Source: Petrimonas sp. (GTDB taxonomy: Bacteria; Bacteroidota; Bacteroidia; Bacteroidales; Dysgonomonadaceae). From it: DNA of 64,000 bases. The notes under the pieces are model-generated. The model saw only the letters and a program-made list of their open reading frames with translations, made no database searches and was not told the DNA's origin. The stretch covers positions 147,507 through 211,506 of the forward strand of contig DUNG01000016.1 in the NCBI GenBank assembly GCA_012839475.1. Reading direction: 5' to 3'. Positions 33,124 through 42,601 of the stretch are shown piece by piece. Each line of letters begins with the position of its first letter. Within the stretch, counting starts at the first letter, position 1. The position numbers and the translations under genes are program-made.

Positions 33124-34223
33124 AGAGAAACAACGATTCCCTGAAGTTCAAGCGGCTCGACTGGTACATCATCAAGAAGTTCTTGGGTACCTACCTGTTC
33201 ATGATCGCGCTGATCATCTCCATCGCGGTGGTGTTCGACATCAACGAGAAGATCGATAAGTTCATGACGCACAGTGCCACGCTGCACGGCATCATCTTCG
33301 ATTACTACCTCAACTTCATCCCGTACTACACCAACCTGTTCAGCCCCCTGTTCGTCTTCCTGGCCGTCATCTTCTTCACCTCCAAGATGGCCGGCAACTC
33401 GGAGATCATCGCCATCCTATCCAACGGGATCAGTTTCAAGCGGCTGATGAAGCCCTATATGATATCGGCCCTGGTGATCGCCATCTTCACTTTCATTTTC
33501 GGGAGCTACCTGATCCCCCCCGCCAACGCGACGCGGATCAAGTTCGAGCAGAACTACGTGGACCCGAGGAAAAAGAAAACGGGCGACCGGGATGTTCAGT
33601 TCAAGGTGGGTCCGGGTACCATCGTTTACTTTAGCAACTTCGACCTGCTGAACAACACGGGGTATCAATTCTCGATGGATCACTTTGACGGGCATCAGCT
33701 GGTATCAAGACTCACGGCCCAATCCATCCGATACGACTCTGCTTACCAGTGGACCATCCGTGACTACCAGGTACGCGATTTCGACGGGCTGGAAGAGACC
33801 ATCACCCACGGTAAATCTATCGACACAACGTTGCATATTGTGCCTAACGACTTTATCATCGCGGCTACCGACCAGCAGATGATGACCTCGCCCCAACTGC
33901 GGAACTACGTGAAGAGCCAGAAAGAGCGGGGACTGGGAAATATCCAGGCCTTCCAGATCGAGTACCACAGCCGGATTGCTTCGGTCTTCTCGGCCTTTAT
34001 CCTCACGGTTATCGGGGCCTCCCTATCGGCCCGAAAGGTGAAAGGAGGCATGGGGTTGAACATCGGTATTGGCCTGGTATTAAGCATGGGCTATATCCTC
34101 TTCCTCACCGTGAGTTCCACCTTCGCGATCAAGGGAAACATGAGTCCTTTCGTGGCCGCGTGGATCCCGAATATCGTCTTCGCGTTCATCGCTGCTTTCC
34201 TCTATCGGAGGGCTCCCAGTTAA
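33120..34223 (+). CDS. LptF/LptG-family lipopolysaccharide export permease
   Basis: This 367-aa membrane protein of the YjgP/YjgQ family forms, with LptB, the inner-membrane ABC exporter that extracts lipopolysaccharide for transport to the outer membrane. The N-terminal LDWYIIKKFLGTYLFMIALIISIAVV and its second helix pair (YTNLFSPLFVFLAVIFFTS) are typical. A large periplasmic beta-domain (about 130-260) follows, then three C-terminal helices (SVFSAFILTVIGASLSA, GIGLVLSMGYILFLTVSST, WIPNIVFAFIAAFLY). ATG 33120 overlaps the tgt stop (ATGA). Whether it is LptF or LptG is not decided by sequence alone. Confidence 0.92.
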   Translation: MKRNNDSLKFKRLDWYIIKKFLGTYLFMIALIISIAVVFDINEKIDKFMTHSATLHGIIFDYYLNFIPYYTNLFSPLFVFLAVIFFTSKMAGNSEIIAILSNGISFKRLMKPYMISALVIAIFTFIFGSYLIPPANATRIKFEQNYVDPRKKKTGDRDVQFKVGPGTIVYFSNFDLLNNTGYQFSMDHFDGHQLVSRLTAQSIRYDSAYQWTIRDYQVRDFDGLEETITHGKSIDTTLHIVPNDFIIAATDQQMMTSPQLRNYVKSQKERGLGNIQAFQIEYHSRIASVFSAFILTVIGASLSARKVKGGMGLNIGIGLVLSMGYILFLTVSSTFAIKGNMSPFVAAWIPNIVFAFIAAFLYRRAPS

Positions 34224-34290
34224 GGGAGCAACGGGACAGGTCGCGATGCGTGGTTTTGTAACTTAATAACCTCACCCAACAGTTTCAACG

Positions 34291-34322
34291 ATTCTAAAAC
34301 AACAACATTCTAAAACAACAAC
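34291..34322 (+). repeat. 16-bp exact tandem duplication before the cyclophilin start
   Basis: ATTCTAAAACAACAAC occurs twice in direct succession (34291-34306 and 34307-34322), ending 3 bp before the ATG of the peptidyl-prolyl isomerase. The A-rich duplicated stretch occupies the ribosome-entry region. Confidence 0.9.
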
Positions 34323-34325
34323 ATT

Positions 34326-35165
34326 ATGATAAAAAAAGAGAGAACTACCCGATCCATTATCCTTTTAGTTTTCATGCTCTTGGCATCCACTTGCTTCCTG
34401 CCCACGCTCCTCGCGCAGAGCAAGTACCCCACCGTGGTGATCGAGACCAACCACGGCACGATGAAAGCGGTGTTATACGACGATACTCCCGTGCATAGCG
34501 ATCACTACCTGAAACTAATCAGGCAGGGCTATTTTAACGGCACGCTCTTCCATCGGGTGGTCAAGGATTTCGTAATTCAAGGCGGTGCGCAGGATTCTCG
34601 CAATGCCCGCCCCGGTCAGCGGATTGGCAGCGGCCGAAAAGATATGGAGCTGATGCCCGAGTTCCGGGAGCAGCGCTACCATAAGAGAGGGGCATTGGCC
34701 GCACCAAGGAAGGGCGATCAGGAGAATCCCCAAAAGAAGTCTGATGCATCGCAGTTCTATATCGTACAGGGTAAGAAGTATACGGAGAAGCAGCTCGATT
34801 CCATTGACGTGGCAGATAACGCACCGGTCAGAAACAAACTACTCAACACCCACTATACCCCTCGCAAGCAGGAGCTGGAGCGCCTCAAGGCCAACAACCC
34901 GAAACGGTACGAGGTGGTGCACGATTCCCTCCTGGCGGTGGTAGACTCCCTTTTCATGCGATCTCCCAGTAGAACGGTTATCCCCGAGGGGTCGAGGGAG
35001 GTGTACAAAAAGTCAGGCGGCGTAATCCACCTGAATGGCAGCTACACCGTGTTCGGGGAGGTTGTTGAGGGTCTGGAAACAATTGATAAGATCGCCGCCC
35101 TACCCGTGGATGCCCACGACCGGCCCGTTAGCGACGTGAAAATAGTCCGCGTGTATATCGAGTAG
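34326..35165 (+). CDS. Secreted cyclophilin-type peptidyl-prolyl isomerase
   Basis: This 279-aa protein has a signal peptide (ILLVFMLLASTCFLPTLLAQ). The cyclophilin domain shows VVIETNHGTMKAVLYDDTP, FHRVVKDFVIQGGAQDSRNA and ASQFYIVQGKKY, then, after an insert of about 80 charged residues, GSYTVFGEVVEGLETIDKIAA. The insert splits the domain between the active-site strands and the last sheet strand, and is common in Bacteroidota cyclophilins. It would assist folding of exported proteins. It is probably transcribed alone, 102 bp after the Lpt permease. Confidence 0.92.
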   Translation: MIKKERTTRSIILLVFMLLASTCFLPTLLAQSKYPTVVIETNHGTMKAVLYDDTPVHSDHYLKLIRQGYFNGTLFHRVVKDFVIQGGAQDSRNARPGQRIGSGRKDMELMPEFREQRYHKRGALAAPRKGDQENPQKKSDASQFYIVQGKKYTEKQLDSIDVADNAPVRNKLLNTHYTPRKQELERLKANNPKRYEVVHDSLLAVVDSLFMRSPSRTVIPEGSREVYKKSGGVIHLNGSYTVFGEVVEGLETIDKIAALPVDAHDRPVSDVKIVRVYIE

Positions 35166-35184
35166 GCTGGTCTACTCGATATAC
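35153..35184. terminator. 13-bp inverted repeat spanning the cyclophilin stop codon
   Basis: GTATATCGAGTAG (35153-35165, containing the TAG stop) pairs perfectly with 35172-35184 around a 6-nt loop. No U-tract follows on either strand, so a normal intrinsic terminator is doubtful. It may still block read-through between the convergent cyclophilin and DAHP synthase genes or protect the mRNA 3' end. Confidence 0.5.
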
Positions 35185-35207
35185 AGGTACCTCGATAAGA
35201 GACTCCT

Positions 35208-36323
35208 TCACACGTTTGGACTATTTCGTTTCTTTTTCCCCTTTACCTCTTCCATAACCACCATCTGTTGCCGCACCGATTCGGAGTGAATCACCTCAAC
35301 CACCCGCTTAACGAAATCGGAGGACATATCCATCCGCTCCCCTTGGCTTGCCCGATCTTTGAGGATGTAGTCGTACCGTTGTGTCTGCAGGATAGACATG
35401 CCGTGTTCCAGCTTGTAATGTCCAATTTCCCGTGAAATGCGCATCCGCTTGGAGAACAGCCGCAACAGCTCGTAATCCACGTCATCTATCTGGCCGCGGA
35501 GTACGGAGAGGTCTTCCGTGGTCTGCACCGTATCTCGAATCACGAGGCTCTTCAGCACCTCCTTGAGCGCCTCGGGGGTAATCTGCTGTTGCTTATCGCT
35601 CCAAGCCTCATCGGGACAGCAGTGCGTCTCGATCATCAGGCCAACGTAGTTCAGGTCCATCGCTTGCTGGCTCAATTTCCGAATCATATCGCGTCGGCCC
35701 CCCATGTGGCTCGGGTCGCACAACATAGGCAGGGATGGGAAGCGGCGCTTCATCTCGATGGGGATATGCCATTGCGGCGGGTTCCGGTAGACCGCTTTTT
35801 CGCTCGAGCTAAATCCCCTGTGGATCAACCCTATCCGCCTAATCCCCGCGTTATAGAGCCGCTCGATGGCTCCTACCCACAGCTCAATATCGGGGCTCAT
35901 CGGGTTCTTGACAAAGACAGGGATGTCTACCCCTTTCAAGGCATCCGCGAGCTCCTGCACCGCGAAGGGGTTCACGGTCGTACGTGCCCCTATCCACAAC
36001 AGGTCCACCCCCTGTTTCATAGCCTCATGCAGATGTTTCTCCGTAGCCACCTCGGTAATAACATACATGCCTGTCTCCGTTTTAACCCGCTTCAGCCATT
36101 CGAGCGCGGGGCTCCCAACCCCCTCGAAGCTACCCGGCTTGGTGCGTGGCTTCCATACCCCCGCTCTAAATATCTTTACGCCAGCCGCCGCCAGCTGCCT
36201 GGCGGTGGCCAGCACCTGATCCTCCGTTTCGGCACTACAGGGACCGGAAATCAATAACGGCCGCTTCTGGTCTATACCCGGTAAAATAATAGGTTCAAAT
36301 TTCATAGCCATGTTGTCTCGCAT
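35208..36323 (-). CDS. Bifunctional DAHP synthase / chorismate mutase
   Basis: This 371-aa fusion covers the first step of the shikimate pathway (phosphoenolpyruvate plus erythrose 4-phosphate to DAHP) and the later chorismate-to-prephenate step. The N-terminal type I-beta DAHP synthase domain (about 1-260) shows LLISGPCSAETEDQV, FRAGVWKPRTKPGSFEGVG, PVFVKNPMSPD, IHRGFSSSEK and MLCDPSHMGG. The C-terminal AroQ-type mutase (about 270-360) shows LSVLRGQIDDVDYELLRLFSKRMRISREIGHYK. Such fusions allow feedback control between the two ends of the pathway. ATGs at 36323, 36311 and 36305 are all possible; the longest is given. A 247-bp region separates it from the divergent peptide transporter. Confidence 0.93.
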   Translation of the reverse strand: MRDNMAMKFEPIILPGIDQKRPLLISGPCSAETEDQVLATARQLAAAGVKIFRAGVWKPRTKPGSFEGVGSPALEWLKRVKTETGMYVITEVATEKHLHEAMKQGVDLLWIGARTTVNPFAVQELADALKGVDIPVFVKNPMSPDIELWVGAIERLYNAGIRRIGLIHRGFSSSEKAVYRNPPQWHIPIEMKRRFPSLPMLCDPSHMGGRRDMIRKLSQQAMDLNYVGLMIETHCCPDEAWSDKQQQITPEALKEVLKSLVIRDTVQTTEDLSVLRGQIDDVDYELLRLFSKRMRISREIGHYKLEHGMSILQTQRYDYILKDRASQGERMDMSSDFVKRVVEVIHSESVRQQMVVMEEVKGKKKRNSPNV

Positions 36324-36570
36324 AAAACCAACGTTTCACACTACAAATATGCCTAAATTTACAATTATATTCAAGGAAAAAGAGAACCGACACCATTACC
36401 CCATGTTTTTTGATGATTAAGGGAAATTGTCGACTTTTTTATCTATTTTCGCGCATTAAGATCGCTTGAAAATGTTTTTTACTTAACTTTCGCGAGTTTA
36501 GGCTTGAAAGCAAAAGAGACTTAAACAAGAACGTTAAGATTTATTATAACCCTAAAACAAAAAATAATCG

Positions 36571-38133
36571 ATGTTCAAAAGTCACCCTAAAGGTTTATTA
36601 GCCGCCGCCCTATCGAATATGGGCGAACGTTTTGGCTACTACATCATGAACGCCGTACTGGTACTGTTCTTATGTTCTAAGTTCGGGTTGAGTGAACCCC
36701 AGAGCGGCTTAATCTACGCTATTTTCTATACCTTGATCTACGTGCTGAGCCTACCGGGCGGGTACATTGCCGATAAGAGGCAAGATTACAAGGGAGTGAT
36801 CACCTCGGGACTGTTCATCATGGCCATCGGGTACGCGTTGCTCGCGATCCCCATTACCAGCACCTCCACGAACCTCGCTTGGCTACTGCCGTTCACCTGT
36901 GTTTCGCTGCTAATTATCGCGCTGGGTAACGGGTTTTTCAAAGGCAACCTGCAAGCCATCGTGGGGCAGATGTACGACGACTTTGAGGCCGAAGCCGCGA
37001 AAAAAGGCCCCGAAGCGCTTAAAGAGGCGCAAGACAAAAGAGACGCGGGCTTTCAGATTTTCTACGTCTTTATCAACATCGGTGCCCTGGCCGCCCCGTT
37101 TATTGCCCCCCTGCTTCGGAGCTGGTGGCTAGGTATGAACGATTTAACGTACAATGCTGCCCTGCCCGAACTTTGTCACAAGTTCATCAACAGCGGCGGC
37201 AACCTGGTGGGGCAAGATATGCTGAACATCACCAGCCTGGTTAAAGAGGTGGGTGGCACAGCTGTGAACCTGGAATTCTGTCAAAGCTACCTGCAGATTT
37301 TTAACGAAGGGATCCACTACTCGTTTATCGCGTCGGTGGTGATGATGCTTGTATCGGTAAGTATCTTCCTGGCATCAAAGAAACAGTTTCCAACCCCGGT
37401 TAAAAAGGTGGATACCGAAGTGGTTCAATACACGGCGGAAGAGAAAGCCGCCATGGCCAAAGAGATCAAGCAACGTATGTACGCGCTCTTCGCGGTGTTG
37501 GGGGTCGTGGTATTCTTCTGGTTCTCGTTCCACCAGAACGGGCAGTCGCTCTCGTTCTTCGCCCGCGACTTCGTGGTAACAGCAACTATTCCACCCGAGA
37601 TATGGCAAGCGGTAAACCCATTTTTCGTGATCACCCTGACCCCGATAATCATCGCCCTTTTCGCTTTCCTTGCAAGAAGGGGGAAGAAGGTGTCCACACC
37701 GCGTAAGATTGCCATCGGTATGGGCATTGCCGCCCTGGCGTACATCTTCCTGATGATCTATTCAGGCCTAAAAGGATATCCTTCGGCACTGGATTTCAAG
37801 GCGTTGGACGTAGGTGTTCAGAACGCCATGAAGGCCGGCCCATGGGTGCTTATAGTCACCTACTTTTTCCTTACCGTGGCCGAACTGTTTATCTCCCCGC
37901 TGGGCATATCGTTCGTGACGAAAGTGGCACCGAAACACCTTCTGGGACTCTGCCAGGGACTCTGGCTGGGCGCCACCGCGCTGGGCAACCTCTTGATCTG
38001 GATTGGCCCGCTAATGTACAACGCGATGCCGCTGTGGCAGTGCTGGTTGGTATTCGCCGTGGTTTGCCTCGTATCCATGGGGGTTATGTACGGTATGGTG
38101 AACTGGCTGGAGAGGATCACTGGCGATGACTAA
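36571..38133 (+). CDS. POT-family proton-coupled oligopeptide transporter
   Basis: This 520-aa major-facilitator protein imports di- and tripeptides with protons. The diagnostic first-helix motif appears as ALSNMGERFGYYIMNAVLVLF (E-R-F-x-Y-Y), and GGYIADKRQDYKG after helix 2 fits the MFS loop motif. FYVFINIGALAAPFIAPLL (family signature FYxxINxG) lies near residues 155-175. About 14 membrane helices are present, as usual for bacterial POTs. It is a single gene with its own terminator after it. Confidence 0.94.
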   Translation: MFKSHPKGLLAAALSNMGERFGYYIMNAVLVLFLCSKFGLSEPQSGLIYAIFYTLIYVLSLPGGYIADKRQDYKGVITSGLFIMAIGYALLAIPITSTSTNLAWLLPFTCVSLLIIALGNGFFKGNLQAIVGQMYDDFEAEAAKKGPEALKEAQDKRDAGFQIFYVFINIGALAAPFIAPLLRSWWLGMNDLTYNAALPELCHKFINSGGNLVGQDMLNITSLVKEVGGTAVNLEFCQSYLQIFNEGIHYSFIASVVMMLVSVSIFLASKKQFPTPVKKVDTEVVQYTAEEKAAMAKEIKQRMYALFAVLGVVVFFWFSFHQNGQSLSFFARDFVVTATIPPEIWQAVNPFFVITLTPIIIALFAFLARRGKKVSTPRKIAIGMGIAALAYIFLMIYSGLKGYPSALDFKALDVGVQNAMKAGPWVLIVTYFFLTVAELFISPLGISFVTKVAPKHLLGLCQGLWLGATALGNLLIWIGPLMYNAMPLWQCWLVFAVVCLVSMGVMYGMVNWLERITGDD

Positions 38134-38186
38134 TCGTTAACAATGCGTAACGGAATGTAATAAAGCGAAACTTGATTTTGCCTAAC

Positions 38187-38228
38187 AAAGTGAGAAAGAG
38201 GGACAACCCCATTTTCTCACTTTTTTTA
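38187..38228 (+). terminator. Rho-independent terminator after the peptide transporter gene
   Basis: AAAGTGAGAAA (38187-38197) pairs with TTTCTCACTTT (38213-38223) and runs into a 7-T tract. It lies 54 bp after the transporter stop. Confidence 0.88.
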
Positions 38229-38335
38229 TCGCGTCACACTGGTAACTAAGAATATCAGCGGTTTAAGCCCAATCGATACTCATTATTATTCGGTATCAGC
38301 ACCTTACCCTACATCGCCAATACAAAAGTTTTCAT

Positions 38336-38343
38336 TAACTTTG
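38336..38343 (+). promoter_or_regulatory. Putative -7 box for dnaE
   Basis: TAACTTTG is a full TAnnTTTG match 44 bp upstream of the dnaE start. Confidence 0.5.
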
Positions 38344-38387
38344 CTTGCACGCCTATGTAGCATGTTCAGAAAATCAGTCAAGCAGCT

Positions 38388-41300
38388 ATGAACCCAACCC
38401 TGCTCCCTTTCGTACACCTGCATGTACACTCTCAATACTCCACGTTAGATGGCCAGGCAAGCATTGAAGGTCTGGTCGACAAAGCCTGGTCGGACGGAAT
38501 GAGGGCCATCGCGCTCACCGACCACGGGGCCATGTACGGGATCAAAAAGTTTTACAACTACGTGAAAGCGAAAAACGCGCCTTTCCACGCGGAGATAAAG
38601 CGGCTTACAAAAGAGATAGAGGCGTTGGAAAGTAACGGTGCGGCGGAAGAGAATGTAGCCCCGTTAAAGGAGCGATTAAAAGCTGAGCAAAAGAAAATCT
38701 TTAAACCCATCATAGGGTGCGAATGTTACGTTGCCCGAAACGACCGTTTCACGAAGACGGACAAAGAGGATGGCGGTGGTTGGCACCTTATCGTGCTGGC
38801 TAAAAACCTGCAAGGGTACAAGAACCTGATCAAGATCGTATCGAAAAGCTGGACCGAAGGGCACTACTACCGCCCTCGCATCGACAAAGAGTTGCTGGAG
38901 CAGTACCGGGAAGGGCTCATCATATCGAGCGCCTGTCTCGGGGGCGAAATTCCCCGGAAAATACTCAACGGCCAAATTGAAGATGCCGAGGAGACCGTGC
39001 GCTGGTATAAAGGGCTGTTCGGCGGCGATTTCTACCTGGAGCTGCAGCGCCATCAAACAGACCGGCCGGACGCCGACACCACTACCTACGCCCAACAGGT
39101 GATGGTGAACAAAGAGCTGGTAAGGATGGCCAAGAAATACGACGTCAAGTTGATCGCGACCAACGATGTCCATTTCGAGAACGAGGAGGACGCCGATGCG
39201 CACGATCGGCTGATATGTCTCAGTACCAACAAAGACCTGGACGATCCCGACCGGATGCGCTACACGAAACAGGAGTGGCTGAAAAGCACGGCAGAGATGA
39301 ACCGCATCTTCTCGGATATCCCCGAAGCGCTCACCAACACCCTCGAAATAGCTGACAAGGTGGAGTTTTACTCTATCGACCAGCCACCCCTGATGCCGTT
39401 TTACCCCATCGACCCCGAGTTTGGAACCGAAGAGGGGTACAGGCAGAAGTTCAGCGAGCAGGATCTGATCGAGGAGTTCGGGGAAGAAACGTTCCACCGA
39501 TTGGGCGATTACGATAAAGTATTGCGGGTTAAGCTTGAGGCCGACTACCTGAAGCACCTGACCATACTAGGGGCCGAGAAAAGATATGGTATCCCCCTAA
39601 CAGATGAGATCATGGAGCGGCTACAATTTGAGCTGGATACCATCAAAAACATGGGGTACCCCGGCTACTTCCTGATCGTGCAAGACCTGATAAACGCCGC
39701 CCGCGAAATGGATGTGGCCGTCGGTCCCGGCAGGGGATCCGCGGCTGGTTCGGCCGTGGCCTACTGCCTGCGGATCACCGATATAGACCCCTTGAAATAC
39801 AACCTGCTGTTCGAGCGCTTCCTCAATCCCGACCGGATCTCGATGCCCGATATCGATATCGACTTCGACGACGAGGGGAGGGGTAAGGTGCTGCGCTGGG
39901 TAACCCAGAAGTACGGGAGCGAGAAGGTGGCACACATCATCACCTACGGTACCATGGCCGCCAAGTCGTCCATCCGGGATGTGGCGCGGGTACACAAGCT
40001 ACCCCTGGCAGAGTCGGACCGGTTGGCCAAGCTGGTACCCGACCGGTCACCCGACGGGAAGAGGATCACGCTGAAAGAGGCGATAGAGCTGGTACCCGAG
40101 CTGAAAGAGGCAGCCAACAGCAATGACCCTCTGGTGCGTGACACCTTGCGGTACGCCGATATGCTGGAGGGGAACGTGCGAAGCACCGGCGTACACGCGT
40201 GCGGGGTGATCATCGGGCAGAGCGATATCTCGGACGTGGTACCCATCAGCACCGCGGAGGACAAGGAGACCAAGGAGAGGCTGCTGGTCACCCAGTACGA
40301 GGGGTCTGCCATCGAGGAGACGGGACTGATCAAGATGGACTTTCTGGGACTCAAAACGCTCTCCATCATCAAGGATGCGCTGGTAAACGTGGAGATCAAC
40401 CGGGGCATAAAAATCGATATCGACACCATCGATATGGAGGACGAGAAGACCTACCGCCTCTACTGCAACGGGCAAACCACCGGCACCTTCCAGTTCGAGT
40501 CGGCAGGCATGCAGAAGTACCTCAAGGAGCTGCAGCCAAGCAAGTTCGAGGACCTCATCGCGATGAACGCACTCTACCGTCCCGGACCTATGGATTACAT
40601 CCCATCGTTCATCGCGCGCAAGCATGGCAGGGAACCCATCAGCTATGATATCCCCATCATGGAGAAGCACCTGAGTGAAACCTACGGCATCACCGTGTAC
40701 CAAGAGCAGGTGATGTTGCTCGCGAGGCTACTGGCTAATTTCTCGAGGGGCGAATCAGACACGCTACGCAAGGCGATGGGCAAGAAGAGGTCGGAAGAGA
40801 TGATGCCGCTAAAGAAAAAGTTCCTGAAAGGTGGAAAAAAGAACGGGTATGATGAGAAGGTACTGAACAAGATATGGGCCGACTGGGAGAAGTTCGCGCA
40901 ATACGCGTTCAACAAGTCGCACGCCACCTGCTACTCCTGGGTAGCTTACCAAACCGCCTGGCTAAAGGCCAACTACCCGTCGGAGTACATGGCCGCGGTG
41001 CTCTCCAACAACCTCAACAACATCACCGAGATCACCAAGTTCATGGACGAGTGCAAGGCGATGGGAATCAACGTGCTGAGCCCCGACGTGAACGAGTCGC
41101 ACCTGAAGTTCTCGGTCAACCCAAAAGGGGATATCCGTTTCGGGATGGCCGGTATAAAGAACGTGGGACAAATGGCTGTCGTCGAGATTATCGACGAGCG
41201 ATCCAAAAACGGGCCATTCAAAGATGTTTTCGATTTCGTGGAGCGGGTAAACCTCTCCGTCTGCACCAAGAAGAACATCGAGGCGCTGGCGTTGGCCGGA

Positions 41301-42143
41301 GCATTCGACTCCCTACCGGGCATTAGCCGGGAACAGTTCTTCGCGACAGACAACAAGGGGGAGCTGTTCCTCGACACGCTTATCCGGTACGGAAATATGT
41401 TCCAACAGGACAAGATGGAGTCGATGGCCTCCCTGTTCGGTGATGACTTCTCCAACCATATCGCGCAACCCAAGCCTCCTCATGCCGAACGGTGGTCGGA
41501 CCTCGAGAGGCTGAACAAGGAGCGGGAGCTGATAGGCATCTACCTGTCGGCCCACCCGCTGGACGAGTACGGGTTTATCCTCAAACATGTCTGTAACGCC
41601 GATACCTTGAAGCTACAGGACCTCTCCGCTCTAAACGGCAAGAGGATCTCCTTCGGGGGTATCGTCACCACGGTGCGAGAGGGGCAAACCCAGCGGGGAT
41701 CCCCCTATACCATCTTCAAGGTAGAGGACTACGTGGGCAGTTACGAGCTAGCCCTGTTCGGGGAGGATAGCGTGAACTACGGCAAATTTGCCCGCCCGGG
41801 GTTATCGATCTACGTGGAGGGAAACGTGCAGCCCAGGCGATACCGAAAAGATGAGTTAGAGATAAAGGTATCCTCGATCAGGCTCCTTTCGGAAGCGAAG
41901 GAGCAGCTGGTCACGAAAATCACCCTTCACGTACCCCTCTCCGAGCTGAACGACAACACCGTGGCCGAACTATCCAACCTGGTGAAAAACAATTCCGGCC
42001 ATTCGTTGTTATATTTCCACGTCGTTGATGAGAAGGGCGGAACAAGCTTGAACCTCTTTGCAAGGCAGGAGAGGGTGCTGGTGGATAAACGCTTCATCGA
42101 CCACCTGACGCAATACTTACAAATAGATTTCACAATAAATTAA
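38388..42143 (+). CDS. dnaE: DNA polymerase III alpha subunit
   Basis: This 1251-aa replicative polymerase has an N-terminal PHP domain (FVHLHVHSQYSTLDGQAS, ALTDHGAMYG). Palm, thumb and fingers follow, including VAVGPGRGSAAGSAVAY and the catalytic PDIDIDFDDEGRGKVL (metal-binding aspartates near residue 488). NALYRPGPMDYIPSFIARKHG and FNKSHATCYSWVAYQTAWLKA are also present. Helix-hairpin-helix and OB-fold domains are seen near the C-terminus (RISFGGIVTTVREGQTQRG). It is a normal DnaE1 for Bacteroidota. A short insert of about 35 residues rich in E/K/A (KRLTKEIEALESNGAAEENV) lies in the PHP domain. trxA follows 17 bp later. Confidence 0.97.
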   Translation: MNPTLLPFVHLHVHSQYSTLDGQASIEGLVDKAWSDGMRAIALTDHGAMYGIKKFYNYVKAKNAPFHAEIKRLTKEIEALESNGAAEENVAPLKERLKAEQKKIFKPIIGCECYVARNDRFTKTDKEDGGGWHLIVLAKNLQGYKNLIKIVSKSWTEGHYYRPRIDKELLEQYREGLIISSACLGGEIPRKILNGQIEDAEETVRWYKGLFGGDFYLELQRHQTDRPDADTTTYAQQVMVNKELVRMAKKYDVKLIATNDVHFENEEDADAHDRLICLSTNKDLDDPDRMRYTKQEWLKSTAEMNRIFSDIPEALTNTLEIADKVEFYSIDQPPLMPFYPIDPEFGTEEGYRQKFSEQDLIEEFGEETFHRLGDYDKVLRVKLEADYLKHLTILGAEKRYGIPLTDEIMERLQFELDTIKNMGYPGYFLIVQDLINAAREMDVAVGPGRGSAAGSAVAYCLRITDIDPLKYNLLFERFLNPDRISMPDIDIDFDDEGRGKVLRWVTQKYGSEKVAHIITYGTMAAKSSIRDVARVHKLPLAESDRLAKLVPDRSPDGKRITLKEAIELVPELKEAANSNDPLVRDTLRYADMLEGNVRSTGVHACGVIIGQSDISDVVPISTAEDKETKERLLVTQYEGSAIEETGLIKMDFLGLKTLSIIKDALVNVEINRGIKIDIDTIDMEDEKTYRLYCNGQTTGTFQFESAGMQKYLKELQPSKFEDLIAMNALYRPGPMDYIPSFIARKHGREPISYDIPIMEKHLSETYGITVYQEQVMLLARLLANFSRGESDTLRKAMGKKRSEEMMPLKKKFLKGGKKNGYDEKVLNKIWADWEKFAQYAFNKSHATCYSWVAYQTAWLKANYPSEYMAAVLSNNLNNITEITKFMDECKAMGINVLSPDVNESHLKFSVNPKGDIRFGMAGIKNVGQMAVVEIIDERSKNGPFKDVFDFVERVNLSVCTKKNIEALALAGAFDSLPGISREQFFATDNKGELFLDTLIRYGNMFQQDKMESMASLFGDDFSNHIAQPKPPHAERWSDLERLNKERELIGIYLSAHPLDEYGFILKHVCNADTLKLQDLSALNGKRISFGGIVTTVREGQTQRGSPYTIFKVEDYVGSYELALFGEDSVNYGKFARPGLSIYVEGNVQPRRYRKDELEIKVSSIRLLSEAKEQLVTKITLHVPLSELNDNTVAELSNLVKNNSGHSLLYFHVVDEKGGTSLNLFARQERVLVDKRFIDHLTQYLQIDFTIN

Positions 42144-42160
42144 TCATAAAACAATAAAGT

Positions 42161-42475
42161 ATGACACTGCAAATTACAGATGCCACCTTGGACGAGGTGT
42201 TACAGACAGACAAGCTGGTAGTGATTGACTTCTGGGCGGAGTGGTGCGGCCCCTGCAAGATGATTGGCCCCATTATCGATGAGATTGGGGAAGAGTACCA
42301 AGACAGGGTGGTAGTAGGTAAGGTGGATGTGGACAACAACGACGAGGCCACGTCCAGGTACGGCATTCGCAGTATACCCACCGTCCTGTTCATCAAGAAC
42401 GGGGAAGTGGTGGACAAACTGGTGGGTGCAGGGGCTAAATCGCTGTTTACCGAAAAAATAGAGAAGCTGCTTTAA
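42161..42475 (+). CDS. trxA: Thioredoxin
   Basis: This 104-aa cytosolic thioredoxin reduces protein disulfides and supplies electrons to reductases. The active site WCGPCK (Cys at about 29 and 32), preceded by VVIDFWAEWCGPCKMIGPII, is intact. The cis-Pro motif is IRSIPTVLFIKNGEVVDKLVGA. Length and sequence are entirely regular. It lies 17 bp after dnaE, so probably co-transcribed with it; this pairing is frequent in Bacteroidales. The 126 bp downstream contain a loose inverted repeat (42477-42485 with 42525-42533) but no clear terminator. Confidence 0.97.
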   Translation: MTLQITDATLDEVLQTDKLVVIDFWAEWCGPCKMIGPIIDEIGEEYQDRVVVGKVDVDNNDEATSRYGIRSIPTVLFIKNGEVVDKLVGAGAKSLFTEKIEKLL

Positions 42476-42601
42476 AAATGCCCAATTCCCCCAGGCAGGG
42501 AACAGCATGAGAGGTTAAACAGTTTTGGGCATTAACCACCCAACACTCTTTGGGGCAAACAAATTGAATCGCCCCTATAACCTCAGGGGCACGGGAAAGT
42601 T

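Noticed and set aside
42476..42601. Terminator or small RNA after trxA
   Set aside because: The inverted repeat (42477-42485 with 42525-42533) has a 39-nt loop and no U-tract; the evidence is too weak.
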